Source of the DNA: Sphingobacteriales bacterium
Lineage (GTDB): Bacteria; Bacteroidota; Bacteroidia; Chitinophagales; Chitinophagaceae
Direction: 5' to 3'
Assembly (NCBI GenBank): GCA_012270485.1
Contig: JAAXIF010000020.1
Coordinates: 12,501-76,500, forward strand
Length of the DNA: 64,000 bases
Below the pieces are notes generated by a model. The model did no database searches, was not told where the DNA came from, and saw nothing but the letters and a program-made list of their open reading frames with translations. The translations under genes and the position numbers were made by a program. Positions 37,230 through 46,030 of this stretch are shown one piece after another. The stretch's first letter is position 1. Each line of letters starts with the position of its first letter.

Positions 37230-38189
37230 ATGAAAAAAGGATTCATTTTTATTGGAATGCTGTTGTTATGCTTTTGTGTAATTGCACAGCAGAAACTGGT
37301 ATTGAAAGGGAAGTCCAACGCTATGTATATCGAACATAAAGTTGGCGAAAAAGAATCCTTGTCATCCATCGGACGCATCTATGGATTAACTGCTTCTCAA
37401 CTTTCACGTTTTAATGGAAGAAGTCCGTCTTCGGTATTGTCAAAAGGTAGTACACTGAAGATACCTTTAAGCATCGATGATATCTCGCAGAAAACGGGAA
37501 CACCTGTTTATCATACGGTTGTAAAAGGGGATAATTTTTTTAAGATCAGTCAACGGTATAACAAAGTGCCTGTAAGCCGACTAAAAATTTGGAATAAATT
37601 AGGTGCCGCGGGAGTGAAAAATGGACAGGAATTGGTGGTAGGTTATATCAAAACAAACAGCGATCAGCCATCTCTCGTATCAACACAAAAAGAAACAGTA
37701 ACGGAAAGAGTAGTTAAGACTCCTGTTGTAACAGATATGGCAACAAAATCACAAGTATCTGAGCAATCCAAAACAGTTCTTATAAAAGAAAAGGAAGCGC
37801 AGCCTGTTTTTCATAAAGACCTTGATGAAAAAAATAATACTTCGTCCGTTAATAATGCCTCACTATCTGATGAAGGTTTTTTTGCTTCTCTTTATGATAG
37901 AGATGATCTGACATTGGTACAACAGTATCGTTCTGGTGATGCAGCTACTTTTAAAACCATTAGTGGGTGGACAGACAGAAAATATTATGTATTGATCAAT
38001 GATATCAAACCCGGTACGATTGTTCGGATTACGGCATCCAATAATAAAAGTATTTGTGCTAGGGTTCTTTCACAATTGCCGGTTACTAAGGGTGATGAAG
38101 GGTTACTATTACGTATGAATAATGCAGCAGCATCGGCATTGGGCATCAAAGATGAAAAGTTTACTGTTACACTTACTTTTTTTGAATAA
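37230..38189 (+). CDS. Secreted LysM protein with C-terminal barrel-like domain
   Basis: 319 aa from ATG 37230, giving the signal peptide MKKGFIFIGMLLLCFCVIAQ; ATGs at 37218 and 37224 are possible. Two LysM repeats bind peptidoglycan glycans: EHKVGEKESLSSIGRIYGLT...LKIPL and HTVVKGDNFFKISQRYNKV...ELVVG (each quoted in part). A low-complexity linker (about 150-205) is followed by a domain (FFASLYDRDDLTLV; TIVRITASNNKSICARVL) that recalls double-psi barrels such as RlpA. TACATTTG at 37197-37204 is a probable -7 box. Role in cell-wall binding inferred. Confidence 0.83.
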   Translation: MKKGFIFIGMLLLCFCVIAQQKLVLKGKSNAMYIEHKVGEKESLSSIGRIYGLTASQLSRFNGRSPSSVLSKGSTLKIPLSIDDISQKTGTPVYHTVVKGDNFFKISQRYNKVPVSRLKIWNKLGAAGVKNGQELVVGYIKTNSDQPSLVSTQKETVTERVVKTPVVTDMATKSQVSEQSKTVLIKEKEAQPVFHKDLDEKNNTSSVNNASLSDEGFFASLYDRDDLTLVQQYRSGDAATFKTISGWTDRKYYVLINDIKPGTIVRITASNNKSICARVLSQLPVTKGDEGLLLRMNNAAASALGIKDEKFTVTLTFFE

Positions 38190-38200
38190 ATGATGTTGGT

Positions 38201-38905
38201 ATGAAAGATTTCTTACTTAAGTTTTGTTGCTTTTTTATGTGGGTATTACTATTTGCTTGTGAAAGTAATGGACAGGGTAATCTGAGTATATCCGTTGCTG
38301 AATTTGAAGCAAAATTCAATTCCAATAATTATCAGATACTCGATGTGAGAACTGCCGGAGAATTTAAAGCAGGTTATTTGAAAGGAGCTCTTCAGGCAGA
38401 TTGGCTCAATAAAAAGGAATTCGAGGAGCGTACTCAATACTTGAATCCACAGAAACCTTTGTTAGTGTATTGTGCTTCAGGAGTAAGAAGTGAACAGGCT
38501 GCGAAATGGTTATTAAAAAAAGGATTCAAAGAAGTCTATAATTTGAAAGGTGGAACATCGGCATGGCAAGTGTCTGGAAAAAAACTAGAGGCTTCTCAAG
38601 CAGTAACTCAGTTAAGTATAAGTGAATTTGAGAAAAAAATTCAATCAGGTGTTGTATTGATTGATGTAGGAGCAGAATGGTGTCCACCTTGTAAAAAGAT
38701 GGAACCTGTGATTCATCAACTACAAACTGAGCTTGCAGACAAATTTACATTGGTAAAAGTAGATGGTGGTAATGATATTGAAGTAATGAAACATATCAAA
38801 GCTGATGCACTTCCTACTTTTATCATTTACAAGAACGGAAAAGAGGTTTGGAGAGATTTTGGGATTGTTTCAAAGGAAGTTCTACAATCAAAACTTGTGC
38901 AGTAA
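38201..38905 (+). CDS. Rhodanese-thioredoxin fusion lipoprotein
   Basis: 234 aa. A signal peptide ends in the lipobox LFAC (Cys 20). Residues about 28-128 are a rhodanese domain with active Cys 91 in VYCASGVRS; residues 138-234 are a thioredoxin domain with EWCPPCKK (Cys 161/164) and the cis-Pro in ALPTF. The fusion would act in the periplasm or on the outer membrane, pairing sulfane-sulfur or persulfide handling with disulfide exchange. It follows the LysM gene by 11 nt and converges with fmt (3 nt). Confidence 0.93.
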   Translation: MKDFLLKFCCFFMWVLLFACESNGQGNLSISVAEFEAKFNSNNYQILDVRTAGEFKAGYLKGALQADWLNKKEFEERTQYLNPQKPLLVYCASGVRSEQAAKWLLKKGFKEVYNLKGGTSAWQVSGKKLEASQAVTQLSISEFEKKIQSGVVLIDVGAEWCPPCKKMEPVIHQLQTELADKFTLVKVDGGNDIEVMKHIKADALPTFIIYKNGKEVWRDFGIVSKEVLQSKLVQ

Positions 38906-38908
38906 TAT

Positions 38909-39829
38909 CTAATGAGGACGATATCCTCTCAGGAAATCATTGATCGACATTCTTTTCTTTCCCTCCAGCTGTAGATCTAACACATGGATATATCCGTCAG
39001 CAGTAGCAAATTTTAAAAAGCTTTTACCATCTGTAAATACAGTACCTGCTGTGTGTTGATGTTGTTCATGTTCTGTAGCACTCTTGTATATTTTTAACAC
39101 CTTTCCATCCAATTTCGTCAAAGCACCTGGAAAAGGGGATAGACCGCGGATCAGGTTATGAATATCTATTGTAGAACGATCCCATTTAATGACACAAGTT
39201 TCTGTGAAAATTTTGGGAGCATGTTTTAGTAGGACATTTTCACTTAAAACATCTTGTGGCTTTTCTTTAAGGGAATCATTTTTGAATCCATTGATTGTTT
39301 CTAACAGTAGGTCGGCTCCAATAAGTTTCATTCGGTCATGCACTTCGCCTGCTGTCTCATCTTCACCAATGGGAAATGAACGTTGTAAGAGGATATTGCC
39401 GGTATCAATTTCATGCTTTAGTTTAAAAGTGGTAACACCGGTTTCTTTTTCACCATTGATCACAGCCCAATTGATAGGTGCAGCACCTCGATACTGTGGT
39501 AATAAAGAGCCATGAAGATTAATAGTACCCATTGGAGGCATATTCCATACCACTTCCGGCAACATGCGAAATGCTACTACAATTTGTAAATCGGCTTTTA
39601 ATTCTTGAAGTGCTTGGATAAAATCAGGATCTTTTAATTTGATCGGTTGCAGTAACCGTAACCCATGCGCAACAGCATACTGTTTCACGGCACTTTCATG
39701 CATTTTAAGCCCTCTACCTGCAGGTTTATCAGGAGCAGTAACAACAGCTATAATATCATATCCTCTGTTTACAAGTGCATCAAGTGATGCTACTGCAAAT
39801 TCAGGTGTACCCATGAAAATGATGCGCAT
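38909..39829 (-). CDS. fmt: Methionyl-tRNA formyltransferase
   Basis: A 306-aa Fmt. RIIFMGTPEFAVASLDAL begins the Rossmann-like formyl-transfer domain; NLHGSLLPQYRGAAPINWAV contains the folate and catalytic Asn/His motif, and ETGVTTFKL the catalytic Asp region. The C-terminal OB domain (about 205-306) recognises the initiator tRNA. It formylates Met-tRNAi with 10-formyl-tetrahydrofolate. A heptamer inverted repeat begins 2 nt before its start codon. Confidence 0.97.
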   Translation of the reverse strand: MRIIFMGTPEFAVASLDALVNRGYDIIAVVTAPDKPAGRGLKMHESAVKQYAVAHGLRLLQPIKLKDPDFIQALQELKADLQIVVAFRMLPEVVWNMPPMGTINLHGSLLPQYRGAAPINWAVINGEKETGVTTFKLKHEIDTGNILLQRSFPIGEDETAGEVHDRMKLIGADLLLETINGFKNDSLKEKPQDVLSENVLLKHAPKIFTETCVIKWDRSTIDIHNLIRGLSPFPGALTKLDGKVLKIYKSATEHEQHQHTAGTVFTDGKSFLKFATADGYIHVLDLQLEGKKRMSINDFLRGYRPH

Positions 39830-39830
39830 G

Positions 39831-39900
39831 TGTGAAATGTGATAAGTGAAAGGTGAAAAGTGAAAGGTGAAACAGTATTTTCACCTTTCACTTTTCACTC
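39831..39900. repeat. Heptamer inverted repeat between namZ-like gene and fmt
   Basis: Ten 7-mers in strict register: TGTGAAA, TGTGATA, AGTGAAA, GGTGAAA, AGTGAAA, GGTGAAA, CAGTATT, TTCACCT, TTCACTT, TTCACTC. GTGAAAAGTGAAAGGTGAAA (39853-39872) is the exact reverse complement of 39879-39898, a 20-bp stem with a 6-nt loop. It fills the gap between two co-directional genes, directly ahead of fmt. Confidence 0.88.
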
Positions 39901-39907
39901 ATTTTTG

Positions 39908-41197
39908 TTATTCAAAATCTCTATACAGTAAATACTTCTTTCTGATTTTTTTAAACTCGGTAATTTCGGGTGCCCAGCTGTCTCTGATTTCTTTTTCAGT
40001 TTTTCCGGCTTTGATTTGATTCATTAATGCATCAGATCCTGCGAGTTTGTTGAAAAAATAATCGGTGGGACGATCACTCTTGGGTTTAATGAAAAAGTTC
40101 TCTTTATCAGGGAATAGTTTGTAAGCTTCCAACAGGTATTTCAGCTGGATTTTATTATCAACATTCTTCAATACTTGGTCGTTTGTACCAAATAGATTCC
40201 ATCCATAACACTGTTTGTCTTTTAGTTTTGGCTCTTTGGCTCCATCGCGACTAATAGGCGTAAACGCGTACATGCTTTTGGGTAAATAAGGATGACCAAA
40301 AATTACAAAAGGATGTTCTGTGCCGCGTCCTTCACTCAATACAGTTCCTTCAAAAAAACAAGTGCTGGCATACCAGTAAATAGAAGCCATATCCGGTAAG
40401 TTAGGAGAGGGCTTTACAGGTAATGTGTATTTGCTTTTATGATCATAATTTTCATTTTTGATGACTATGAAATGAAAAAGTGTATCGCGTGAATTTTCTG
40501 CTCTGCGATAATAGTCATAGCGTTCATTGGCTTTGGGTGATAACCATTTTTCTCCGGCAAGCATCATGGCATATTCTCCAATGGTCATACCATAAACAAT
40601 AGGTATGGGCTGCATGCCTACAAAACTCTTGTATGCTGTATCCAATACAGGACCATCTACATAAAATCCATTTGGATTTGGACGATCCAATATCATCAAT
40701 GGTTTACCATGTTCAAATGCTGCATCCATGAACTCTTGTAAGGAAGAGATATAGGTATAAAATCGCGTTCCTACATCTTGAATATCAAAGAGTAAAACAT
40801 CTACATCCGCTAGGTCTTCGGCACTGGGCTTTCTTTTTTTACCATATAAAGAAATAACGGGGATGTCCAGTTGAGGGTCTGTATAGGTATCTACTTTTTC
40901 TCCGGCATCAGCATCTCCTCTGAAACCATGTTCAGGACCAAATACTTTTGCGATCTTAATCCCTAAAGTATATAAACTATCTACCAAATGTTTTTTGCCA
41001 ATGGTGGCAGTATGATTGGCGAAAATGCCGACCCTCTTCCCTCGAAGAAGGGGTAAATACACTTCTGTACGAAAAGCTGCTGGTGTTACAGGGGTCTCTT
41101 CTATTTTTTCTTGCTTGTTTCCAATACCGGATTTAGGCTGGGCAATAGTTGTAGAGGAAAAAGCCAAGACCAGTAAAACATATAAAACTTGCTTCAT
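39908..41197 (-). CDS. Exo-beta-N-acetylmuramidase NamZ family (DUF1343)
   Basis: 429 aa with a signal peptide (MKQVLYVLLVLAFSSTTIAQ). The DUF1343 core is clear: GIFANHTATI, FGPEHGFRGDADAGE, DIQDVGTRFYTYI, DRPNPNG and EGTVLSEGRGTEHPF. Characterised members remove non-reducing-end MurNAc from peptidoglycan fragments. The enzyme is exported, so it would act on cell-wall turnover products in the periplasm. Muropeptide recycling is also suggested by the epimerase at 23633, though the genes are far apart. Confidence 0.92.
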   Translation of the reverse strand: MKQVLYVLLVLAFSSTTIAQPKSGIGNKQEKIEETPVTPAAFRTEVYLPLLRGKRVGIFANHTATIGKKHLVDSLYTLGIKIAKVFGPEHGFRGDADAGEKVDTYTDPQLDIPVISLYGKKRKPSAEDLADVDVLLFDIQDVGTRFYTYISSLQEFMDAAFEHGKPLMILDRPNPNGFYVDGPVLDTAYKSFVGMQPIPIVYGMTIGEYAMMLAGEKWLSPKANERYDYYRRAENSRDTLFHFIVIKNENYDHKSKYTLPVKPSPNLPDMASIYWYASTCFFEGTVLSEGRGTEHPFVIFGHPYLPKSMYAFTPISRDGAKEPKLKDKQCYGWNLFGTNDQVLKNVDNKIQLKYLLEAYKLFPDKENFFIKPKSDRPTDYFFNKLAGSDALMNQIKAGKTEKEIRDSWAPEITEFKKIRKKYLLYRDFE

Positions 41198-41235
41198 ACA
41201 GACATTTTTGAAGCCCGAAAGTTACTGAAAAATAC

Positions 41236-41268
41236 TTGGTGATTCTTGATTCAGAGATTGTACTTTTG
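41236..41268 (+). promoter_or_regulatory. Candidate promoter of the FKBP gene
   Basis: TACTTTTG (41261-41268) matches the -7 consensus, with a TTG (41236-41238) 22 nt upstream. It would produce a leader of about 90 nt before ATG 41368. Confidence 0.4.
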
Positions 41269-41367
41269 CAGTTCGACATGATTTAATTTGAACTTAACTT
41301 TTTATTCTGGTCCTCCGATACAGATGTCTTTGATAAGTTCCGTCAATTTTCAACACAACAAAAGAAT

Positions 41368-41823
41368 ATGCAACAAGTAAAAAAAGGTGATACTGTAAAA
41401 GTACATTATCACGGTAAACTTACCAACGGAACAACTTTTGATTCATCTGCTGGCAGAGAACCCCTTGAGTTTGAAGTAGGAAGTGGCATGGTGATTCCCG
41501 GATTTGATGAAGGTGTTACCGGTATGATCATTGGTGATAAAAAAACCATTCATATTCCTGCTGATCAGGCTTATGGACAAAAAGAAGAACACATGATCAT
41601 GGAATTCCCTCGTGATCGTTTTCCTGCTGATATGGTTCCTGAGGTAGGCATGCAATTGAATATGAGTAATGGATCCGGACAAAATTTTCCGGTAGTCATT
41701 ACAGAAGTACGTGAAGCGGTGGTGGTATTGGATGCCAATCATCCTTTGGCAGGTGAAGATCTGATCTTTGATTTGGAATTGGTTTCGATCAATGGAGGTA
41801 GTTCTCTCATCATCACCCCATAA
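41368..41823 (+). CDS. FKBP-type peptidyl-prolyl isomerase (SlyD-like)
   Basis: A 151-aa cytosolic protein with no signal peptide. GDTVKVHYHGKLTNGTTFDSS and FEVGSGMVIPGFDEGVTGM are the FKBP active-site segments, and the inserted flap (about 70-120, including MIMEFPRDRFPADMVPEVG) makes it SlyD-like; NHPLAGEDLIFDLEL closes the FKBP fold. It catalyses proline isomerisation and acts as a folding aid. The His-rich tail of E. coli SlyD is absent. Ends in a perfect bidirectional terminator. Confidence 0.94.
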   Translation: MQQVKKGDTVKVHYHGKLTNGTTFDSSAGREPLEFEVGSGMVIPGFDEGVTGMIIGDKKTIHIPADQAYGQKEEHMIMEFPRDRFPADMVPEVGMQLNMSNGSGQNFPVVITEVREAVVVLDANHPLAGEDLIFDLELVSINGGSSLIITP

Positions 41824-41842
41824 ATGATAGTGGAACGATAAT

Positions 41843-41876
41843 AAAAAAGCTCCGGAAATATTTCCGGAGCTTTTTT
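41843..41876. terminator. Bidirectional terminator
   Basis: AAAAAAGCTCCGGAAAT and ATTTCCGGAGCTTTTTT form an exact palindrome with A and T tracts on the two sides. It serves the convergent genes ending at 41823 (plus) and 41892 (minus). Confidence 0.92.
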
Positions 41877-41891
41877 ATTGTTGTCTTCAGC

Positions 41892-42437
41892 TTAATTTCT
41901 TCTCAACCACCAGCCCAGCCATAAACCTGTAAGCCCCCATCCGGCAACAGCATCAATTAGATTTACCATCAGGTCGCGCGTTTGAAACCAAATGTGATTG
42001 GTGTAGGATATATTGAAAAATCCGATCAAACCAATACACAATGAGGCAGAAATTATGGTAGCGAACGACGGACTTCCCATTTGTTTAAATATCCAACATA
42101 CGATCAGTAGTATTACAATATTGATGGCCAAACCTCTTCCCATATTTAAACCCATGTTCATGTCCATAGACTTGTGGTATGCAATTTGTGCCCAAGGTTT
42201 GCCAACAGCAGCATCTGCCATTTTTTGTTGCTCTTCCATACTTGCTCCATCAGGATAGGTAGGCAGGAAGTAAGTGCCATCTTCTGTAAATTGAGTACTG
42301 AGATATTGTAAGATGCTATCTTGCTTGGGTGTATACGCTTGTGCAGGTCTATGCAATTCTGCAATTGTCCAAGAAAGAAATTGCCAGAGAAACAGAATAA
42401 TCGCTCCAACAACGGAGCCGATCAGTGTTTTTTTCAT
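41892..42437 (-). CDS. Membrane protein, unknown function
   Basis: 181 aa from ATG 42437 (MKKTLIGSVVGAII); the longer frame adds a poorly coding stretch. An N-terminal membrane helix (about 5-24) is followed by a soluble section (about 28-95, with HRPAQAYTPKQDSILQYL) and then three hydrophobic segments near the C-terminus (about 103-119, 123-145, 155-176, ending GLTGLWLGWWLRRN). I do not recognise a family. Single gene between a terminator and the divergent pepT. Confidence 0.75.
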   Translation of the reverse strand: MKKTLIGSVVGAIILFLWQFLSWTIAELHRPAQAYTPKQDSILQYLSTQFTEDGTYFLPTYPDGASMEEQQKMADAAVGKPWAQIAYHKSMDMNMGLNMGRGLAINIVILLIVCWIFKQMGSPSFATIISASLCIGLIGFFNISYTNHIWFQTRDLMVNLIDAVAGWGLTGLWLGWWLRRN

Positions 42438-42528
42438 ATGGTTGTTTTTGGTTGCATACAAAATAAAAAACAGAATTGGTAATTGCAAGTATCCGTCGAT
42501 ACAGTAACTGATTTCATTATTTTGCAGG

Positions 42529-43767
42529 ATGTTTCATCCATACTCTTTTACCGTAGCAGAACGTTTTATGCGTTACGTTCAAATCGACACACAAAGTGAT
42601 CCACATAGTAATAGTTTTCCAAGTACAGAGAAACAGAAGATACTTTCCAAGCTGCTTGCTGATGAATTAAAAGCAATGGGTATTGATGCAGTTGAAACTG
42701 ACGAATATGGATATGTGTACGCCACTATACCCGCTACCACCAATGAAGTTTTACCAGTTATTTGTTTTTGTAGTCATGTTGATACAGCTCCTGATTGTAG
42801 TGGAACGAACGTAAAACCCATTCTTCATAAAAATTATCAAGGACAGATAATTGTTTTGCCTGATGATCCTTCGCAGCAAATCAGTACAGAAGCATACCCC
42901 TATCTGGAAAAGCAAATCGGAAAAGATATTATTACAGCAAGTGGTTTAACCTTATTAGGAGCTGATGATAAGAGTGGTGTAGCCATTATTATGGATATGG
43001 CTCATTATCTCATGCAACATCCTGAACTGCCTCATGGCATCATTAAAATATTATTCACGCCTGATGAAGAAGTGGGAAGGGGTACAGAAAAATTGGACAT
43101 GCAAAAACTCGGGGCAGACTTTGGTTATACATTGGATGGAGGAGAGCTGGGTACTTATGAAGACGAAACTTTTAGCGCTGATGGAGTGGTCATTACATTT
43201 TACGGAATCAGTGCGCATCCGGGTTATGCAAAAGGAAAATTAGTGAATGCATTAAAATTGGCATCTTCATTGCTGACAGCCTTACCCACCACTGAATGGT
43301 GTCCTGAAGCAACAGAAAAAAGACAGGGCTTTGTTCATCCGGTTCATATGGATGGTATTGCGGAAAGAGCAACCATAGAGTTTATTATACGTGATTTTAA
43401 AACGCAGCAACTCACTGTGTACGAAAATAAGCTGCGTGAAATGTGTGAGCAAATCATCAGACAATATCCCGGAACTTCTTACAGCTTTGAAGTAAAGGAA
43501 CAGTACCGCAATATGAAAGAAGTACTTGACCGTCACCCACAGGTAAATGAGAGAGCTGAAAAAGCATATCGAGCAGCTGGTTTGGTATTACGAAAAGAAC
43601 CCATTAGAGGTGGCACTGATGGCAGCAGACTGAGTTTTATAGGATTACCTTGTGCCAATATTTTTACGGGAATGCAGGCCATTCATAGTAAACACGAATG
43701 GGTGAGTGTACGCGATATGGAGAAAGCAGTAGAAGTATTGGTAAAGCTGGCTTGTAATATTGAGTAA
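42529..43767 (+). CDS. pepT: Peptidase T (aminotripeptidase)
   Basis: A 412-aa M20-family metallopeptidase of normal length. Metal and catalytic motifs: FCSHVDTAPD (first His/Asp), LLGADDKSGVA (bridging Asp), FTPDEEVGRGTEKLD (catalytic Glu), YTLDGGELG, and PIRGGTDGSRLSF. It removes the N-terminal residue from tripeptides. TATTTTG at 42518-42524 ends 4 nt before ATG, so the mRNA may be leaderless. It is divergent from the membrane protein gene at 42437. Confidence 0.96.
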   Translation: MFHPYSFTVAERFMRYVQIDTQSDPHSNSFPSTEKQKILSKLLADELKAMGIDAVETDEYGYVYATIPATTNEVLPVICFCSHVDTAPDCSGTNVKPILHKNYQGQIIVLPDDPSQQISTEAYPYLEKQIGKDIITASGLTLLGADDKSGVAIIMDMAHYLMQHPELPHGIIKILFTPDEEVGRGTEKLDMQKLGADFGYTLDGGELGTYEDETFSADGVVITFYGISAHPGYAKGKLVNALKLASSLLTALPTTEWCPEATEKRQGFVHPVHMDGIAERATIEFIIRDFKTQQLTVYENKLREMCEQIIRQYPGTSYSFEVKEQYRNMKEVLDRHPQVNERAEKAYRAAGLVLRKEPIRGGTDGSRLSFIGLPCANIFTGMQAIHSKHEWVSVRDMEKAVEVLVKLACNIE

Positions 43768-43822
43768 TTATTCAGTGCAACAATTGAAAACAGGGAGAAC
43801 TTTAATCGATCGATAACAATTT

Positions 43823-45970
43823 TTAATCGGGTAGTGCGAAGGCTACATAACTATCGCCCGATTTTGTTCCGAGTTTTCCGCCACCACAGGCAATCACCAA
43901 AAACTGTTTACCGTTTACCGCATAAATAGAAGGAGTGGCAAATCCGGGCGCAGGAAGGGGATGTTCCCACAATAATTTTCCTGTTCTTTTATGAAACGCA
44001 CGGATCATTTTATCGCTTGTGGCAGCGATGAAAACAAGTCCACCTGCTGTCACCACTGAGCCACCATAGTTTTCAGTTCCTGTTGCCGGAATGCCTTTGG
44101 ATTTTAACGCTGGGTATTCTCCCAAAGCTGTTTGCCATACCTGTTCACCGTTGTTGAGGTTAATAGCAGTGAGAGATCCCCAAGGTGGACGAATGGCGGG
44201 ATAGCCGTCTTTCATAAACTTGTAATAACCTGTAATCGTCCAAGGTAGGTTTCTGAAACTGTCAATGGGCTGTTTGGGTCCACTGTATGGTTTATTTTTT
44301 TCTTTTTGCAGTGAGAGAATATATGCAATGATGGCTTTTCGTTCTTGCTCATGTAGTTGCGTAAATGCAGGCATCATTCTTCTACCGGTACGAATCAATG
44401 AATCTAAACCATCGTTGGTGTAAGTTTTATCAACATGCAGTATGGATGGATTATTACCTGTTCCTTTTCTGTCGGTGCCATGACAGCTTACACAATACTG
44501 TGTGTACAATCTTTGGCCTGCTTTTGCAACTGTTTCTTTTTGTTCCGTTCTTTTAGTCGTAGGCATAAGCGTCATCAACCAGGGCATTTCATTTGCGTTC
44601 ACATATAAAAAACCTGTTTCAGGATCAAAAGAAGGGCCGCCCCATTCAGCCCCTCCATCCAAACCGGGAAACTGAACTGCTGTTTGTGTACCCGGGGGTA
44701 TAAACATTTTTCCATAACGATAGGTGGCGAGTTGTTTGCTGATGGCTGCTTTTGAACTGTCTGCCAAATAGGGGTTGATATCAGCTTCGGTAAAACCCTG
44801 TCTCACAAAAGGTTTAGGCAGTGTAGGAATAGGTTGTGTAGGCCAAACTTTTTCGCCGGGGATATGGGTTGTGGTATCAACCGGCACTTCATTGATCGGA
44901 AAAATGGGTTCACCTGTTTCGCGATTGAAGACGTACACCATTCCATGTTTGGTGGTTTGCGCAACAGCGTCTATTTTTTTTCCGTTGTGCAGAATGTTTA
45001 CCAGTACCGGGGGAGCGGGAATATCATAATCCCATAAGTCATGGTGTATGAACTGAAAATGCCATTTTCTTTTTCCAGTAGCTGCATCGAGTGCAAGTAG
45101 GCAATTCGCAAAAAGGTTGGCGCCTTTTCTCATACCGCCATAAAAATCAAAAGAAGCTGACCCGGTTGGAGCAAACAGGATGCCTCTTTCTTTGTCGAGA
45201 CTGAATCCACTCCAACTATTAGCTCCTCCAATATTTTTCCATGCATTGGGGTCTTCCCAACTGTCAAAACCATATTCACCCGGTTGAGGAATGGTATGAA
45301 ATATCCATTTTATTTTTCCTGTTCTCACATCAAAAGCCCTGATATGACCGGGTGCAGCATTAGGACCTTCATCCACTCTTGAACCAAGAATATATAAATC
45401 TTTATAAATAATTCCCGGTGAAGTAGCTGCTACATACAGGTCTTTTACATCTCTTCCCAGTCCCTCATGCAGATCAACGCTTCCTTGTTTTCCAAACGAT
45501 TCAATCAGCTTTCCGGTTTGTGCATGTACAGCGTATAAAGAAGATCCTGCAGTATAAAAAATTCGGGTATCATCTTTATCCTCCCAATAGGTAACACCCC
45601 TGTTATTATTTAAAATAAAATGATAGAATTCTTTGTTGCGATTAGCAGAGTCGGGATTGAAACTCCATTTCAGTTTTCCAGTCTTGGCATCCAATGCAAT
45701 CAACTGCAATTTTGGTGTAGTAGCATAGAGTGTTCCTTGAACGATGATGGGATTACACTGTATCTGAGAAAATTTAGCAGTATCAGCATCTCCTGTATGG
45801 TATTCCCAGGCAATCTTTAAATCTGTAACATTGGTGCTGTCTATTTGCGCAAGAGAAGAATATTTAATGGCTTCAGCACTGCCTCCATACACTGTCCAGT
45901 CGTCATATGAACGATTGTTACAGGAAATCATTCCCATCACTACTAATATCTTACATAGTATAGAACGCAT
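43823..45970 (-). CDS. PQQ-dependent dehydrogenase lipoprotein with inserted cytochrome c domain
   Basis: 715 aa. The N-terminus ends in a lipobox-like GMISC (Cys 17). An eight-bladed quinoprotein propeller is seen in repeated W motifs (ALDAKTGKLKWSF; AFDVRTGKIKWIF; ALDAATGKRKWHF). Within it, about 500-580, a c-type heme domain is inserted: CVSCHG (heme attachment) with the likely axial Met in RRMMPAF. After it the propeller resumes (LTAINLNNGEQVWQT). It resembles PQQ glucose/sugar dehydrogenases; electrons would pass from PQQH2 to heme. No PQQ synthesis genes are nearby. Confidence 0.88.
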   Translation of the reverse strand: MRSILCKILVVMGMISCNNRSYDDWTVYGGSAEAIKYSSLAQIDSTNVTDLKIAWEYHTGDADTAKFSQIQCNPIIVQGTLYATTPKLQLIALDAKTGKLKWSFNPDSANRNKEFYHFILNNNRGVTYWEDKDDTRIFYTAGSSLYAVHAQTGKLIESFGKQGSVDLHEGLGRDVKDLYVAATSPGIIYKDLYILGSRVDEGPNAAPGHIRAFDVRTGKIKWIFHTIPQPGEYGFDSWEDPNAWKNIGGANSWSGFSLDKERGILFAPTGSASFDFYGGMRKGANLFANCLLALDAATGKRKWHFQFIHHDLWDYDIPAPPVLVNILHNGKKIDAVAQTTKHGMVYVFNRETGEPIFPINEVPVDTTTHIPGEKVWPTQPIPTLPKPFVRQGFTEADINPYLADSSKAAISKQLATYRYGKMFIPPGTQTAVQFPGLDGGAEWGGPSFDPETGFLYVNANEMPWLMTLMPTTKRTEQKETVAKAGQRLYTQYCVSCHGTDRKGTGNNPSILHVDKTYTNDGLDSLIRTGRRMMPAFTQLHEQERKAIIAYILSLQKEKNKPYSGPKQPIDSFRNLPWTITGYYKFMKDGYPAIRPPWGSLTAINLNNGEQVWQTALGEYPALKSKGIPATGTENYGGSVVTAGGLVFIAATSDKMIRAFHKRTGKLLWEHPLPAPGFATPSIYAVNGKQFLVIACGGGKLGTKSGDSYVAFALPD

Positions 45971-46030
45971 AAGCGTTGATTGAATGATAAGAGTATTCAG
46001 TGTATGAAAGCAGCCTGTTTTCTATTTTAT

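Noticed and set aside
39831..39900. Regular short repeats considered as a CRISPR array here and at the other heptamer sites.
   Set aside because: Units are 7 bp, adjacent, without spacers, and form inverted arms; no cas genes are in the window.
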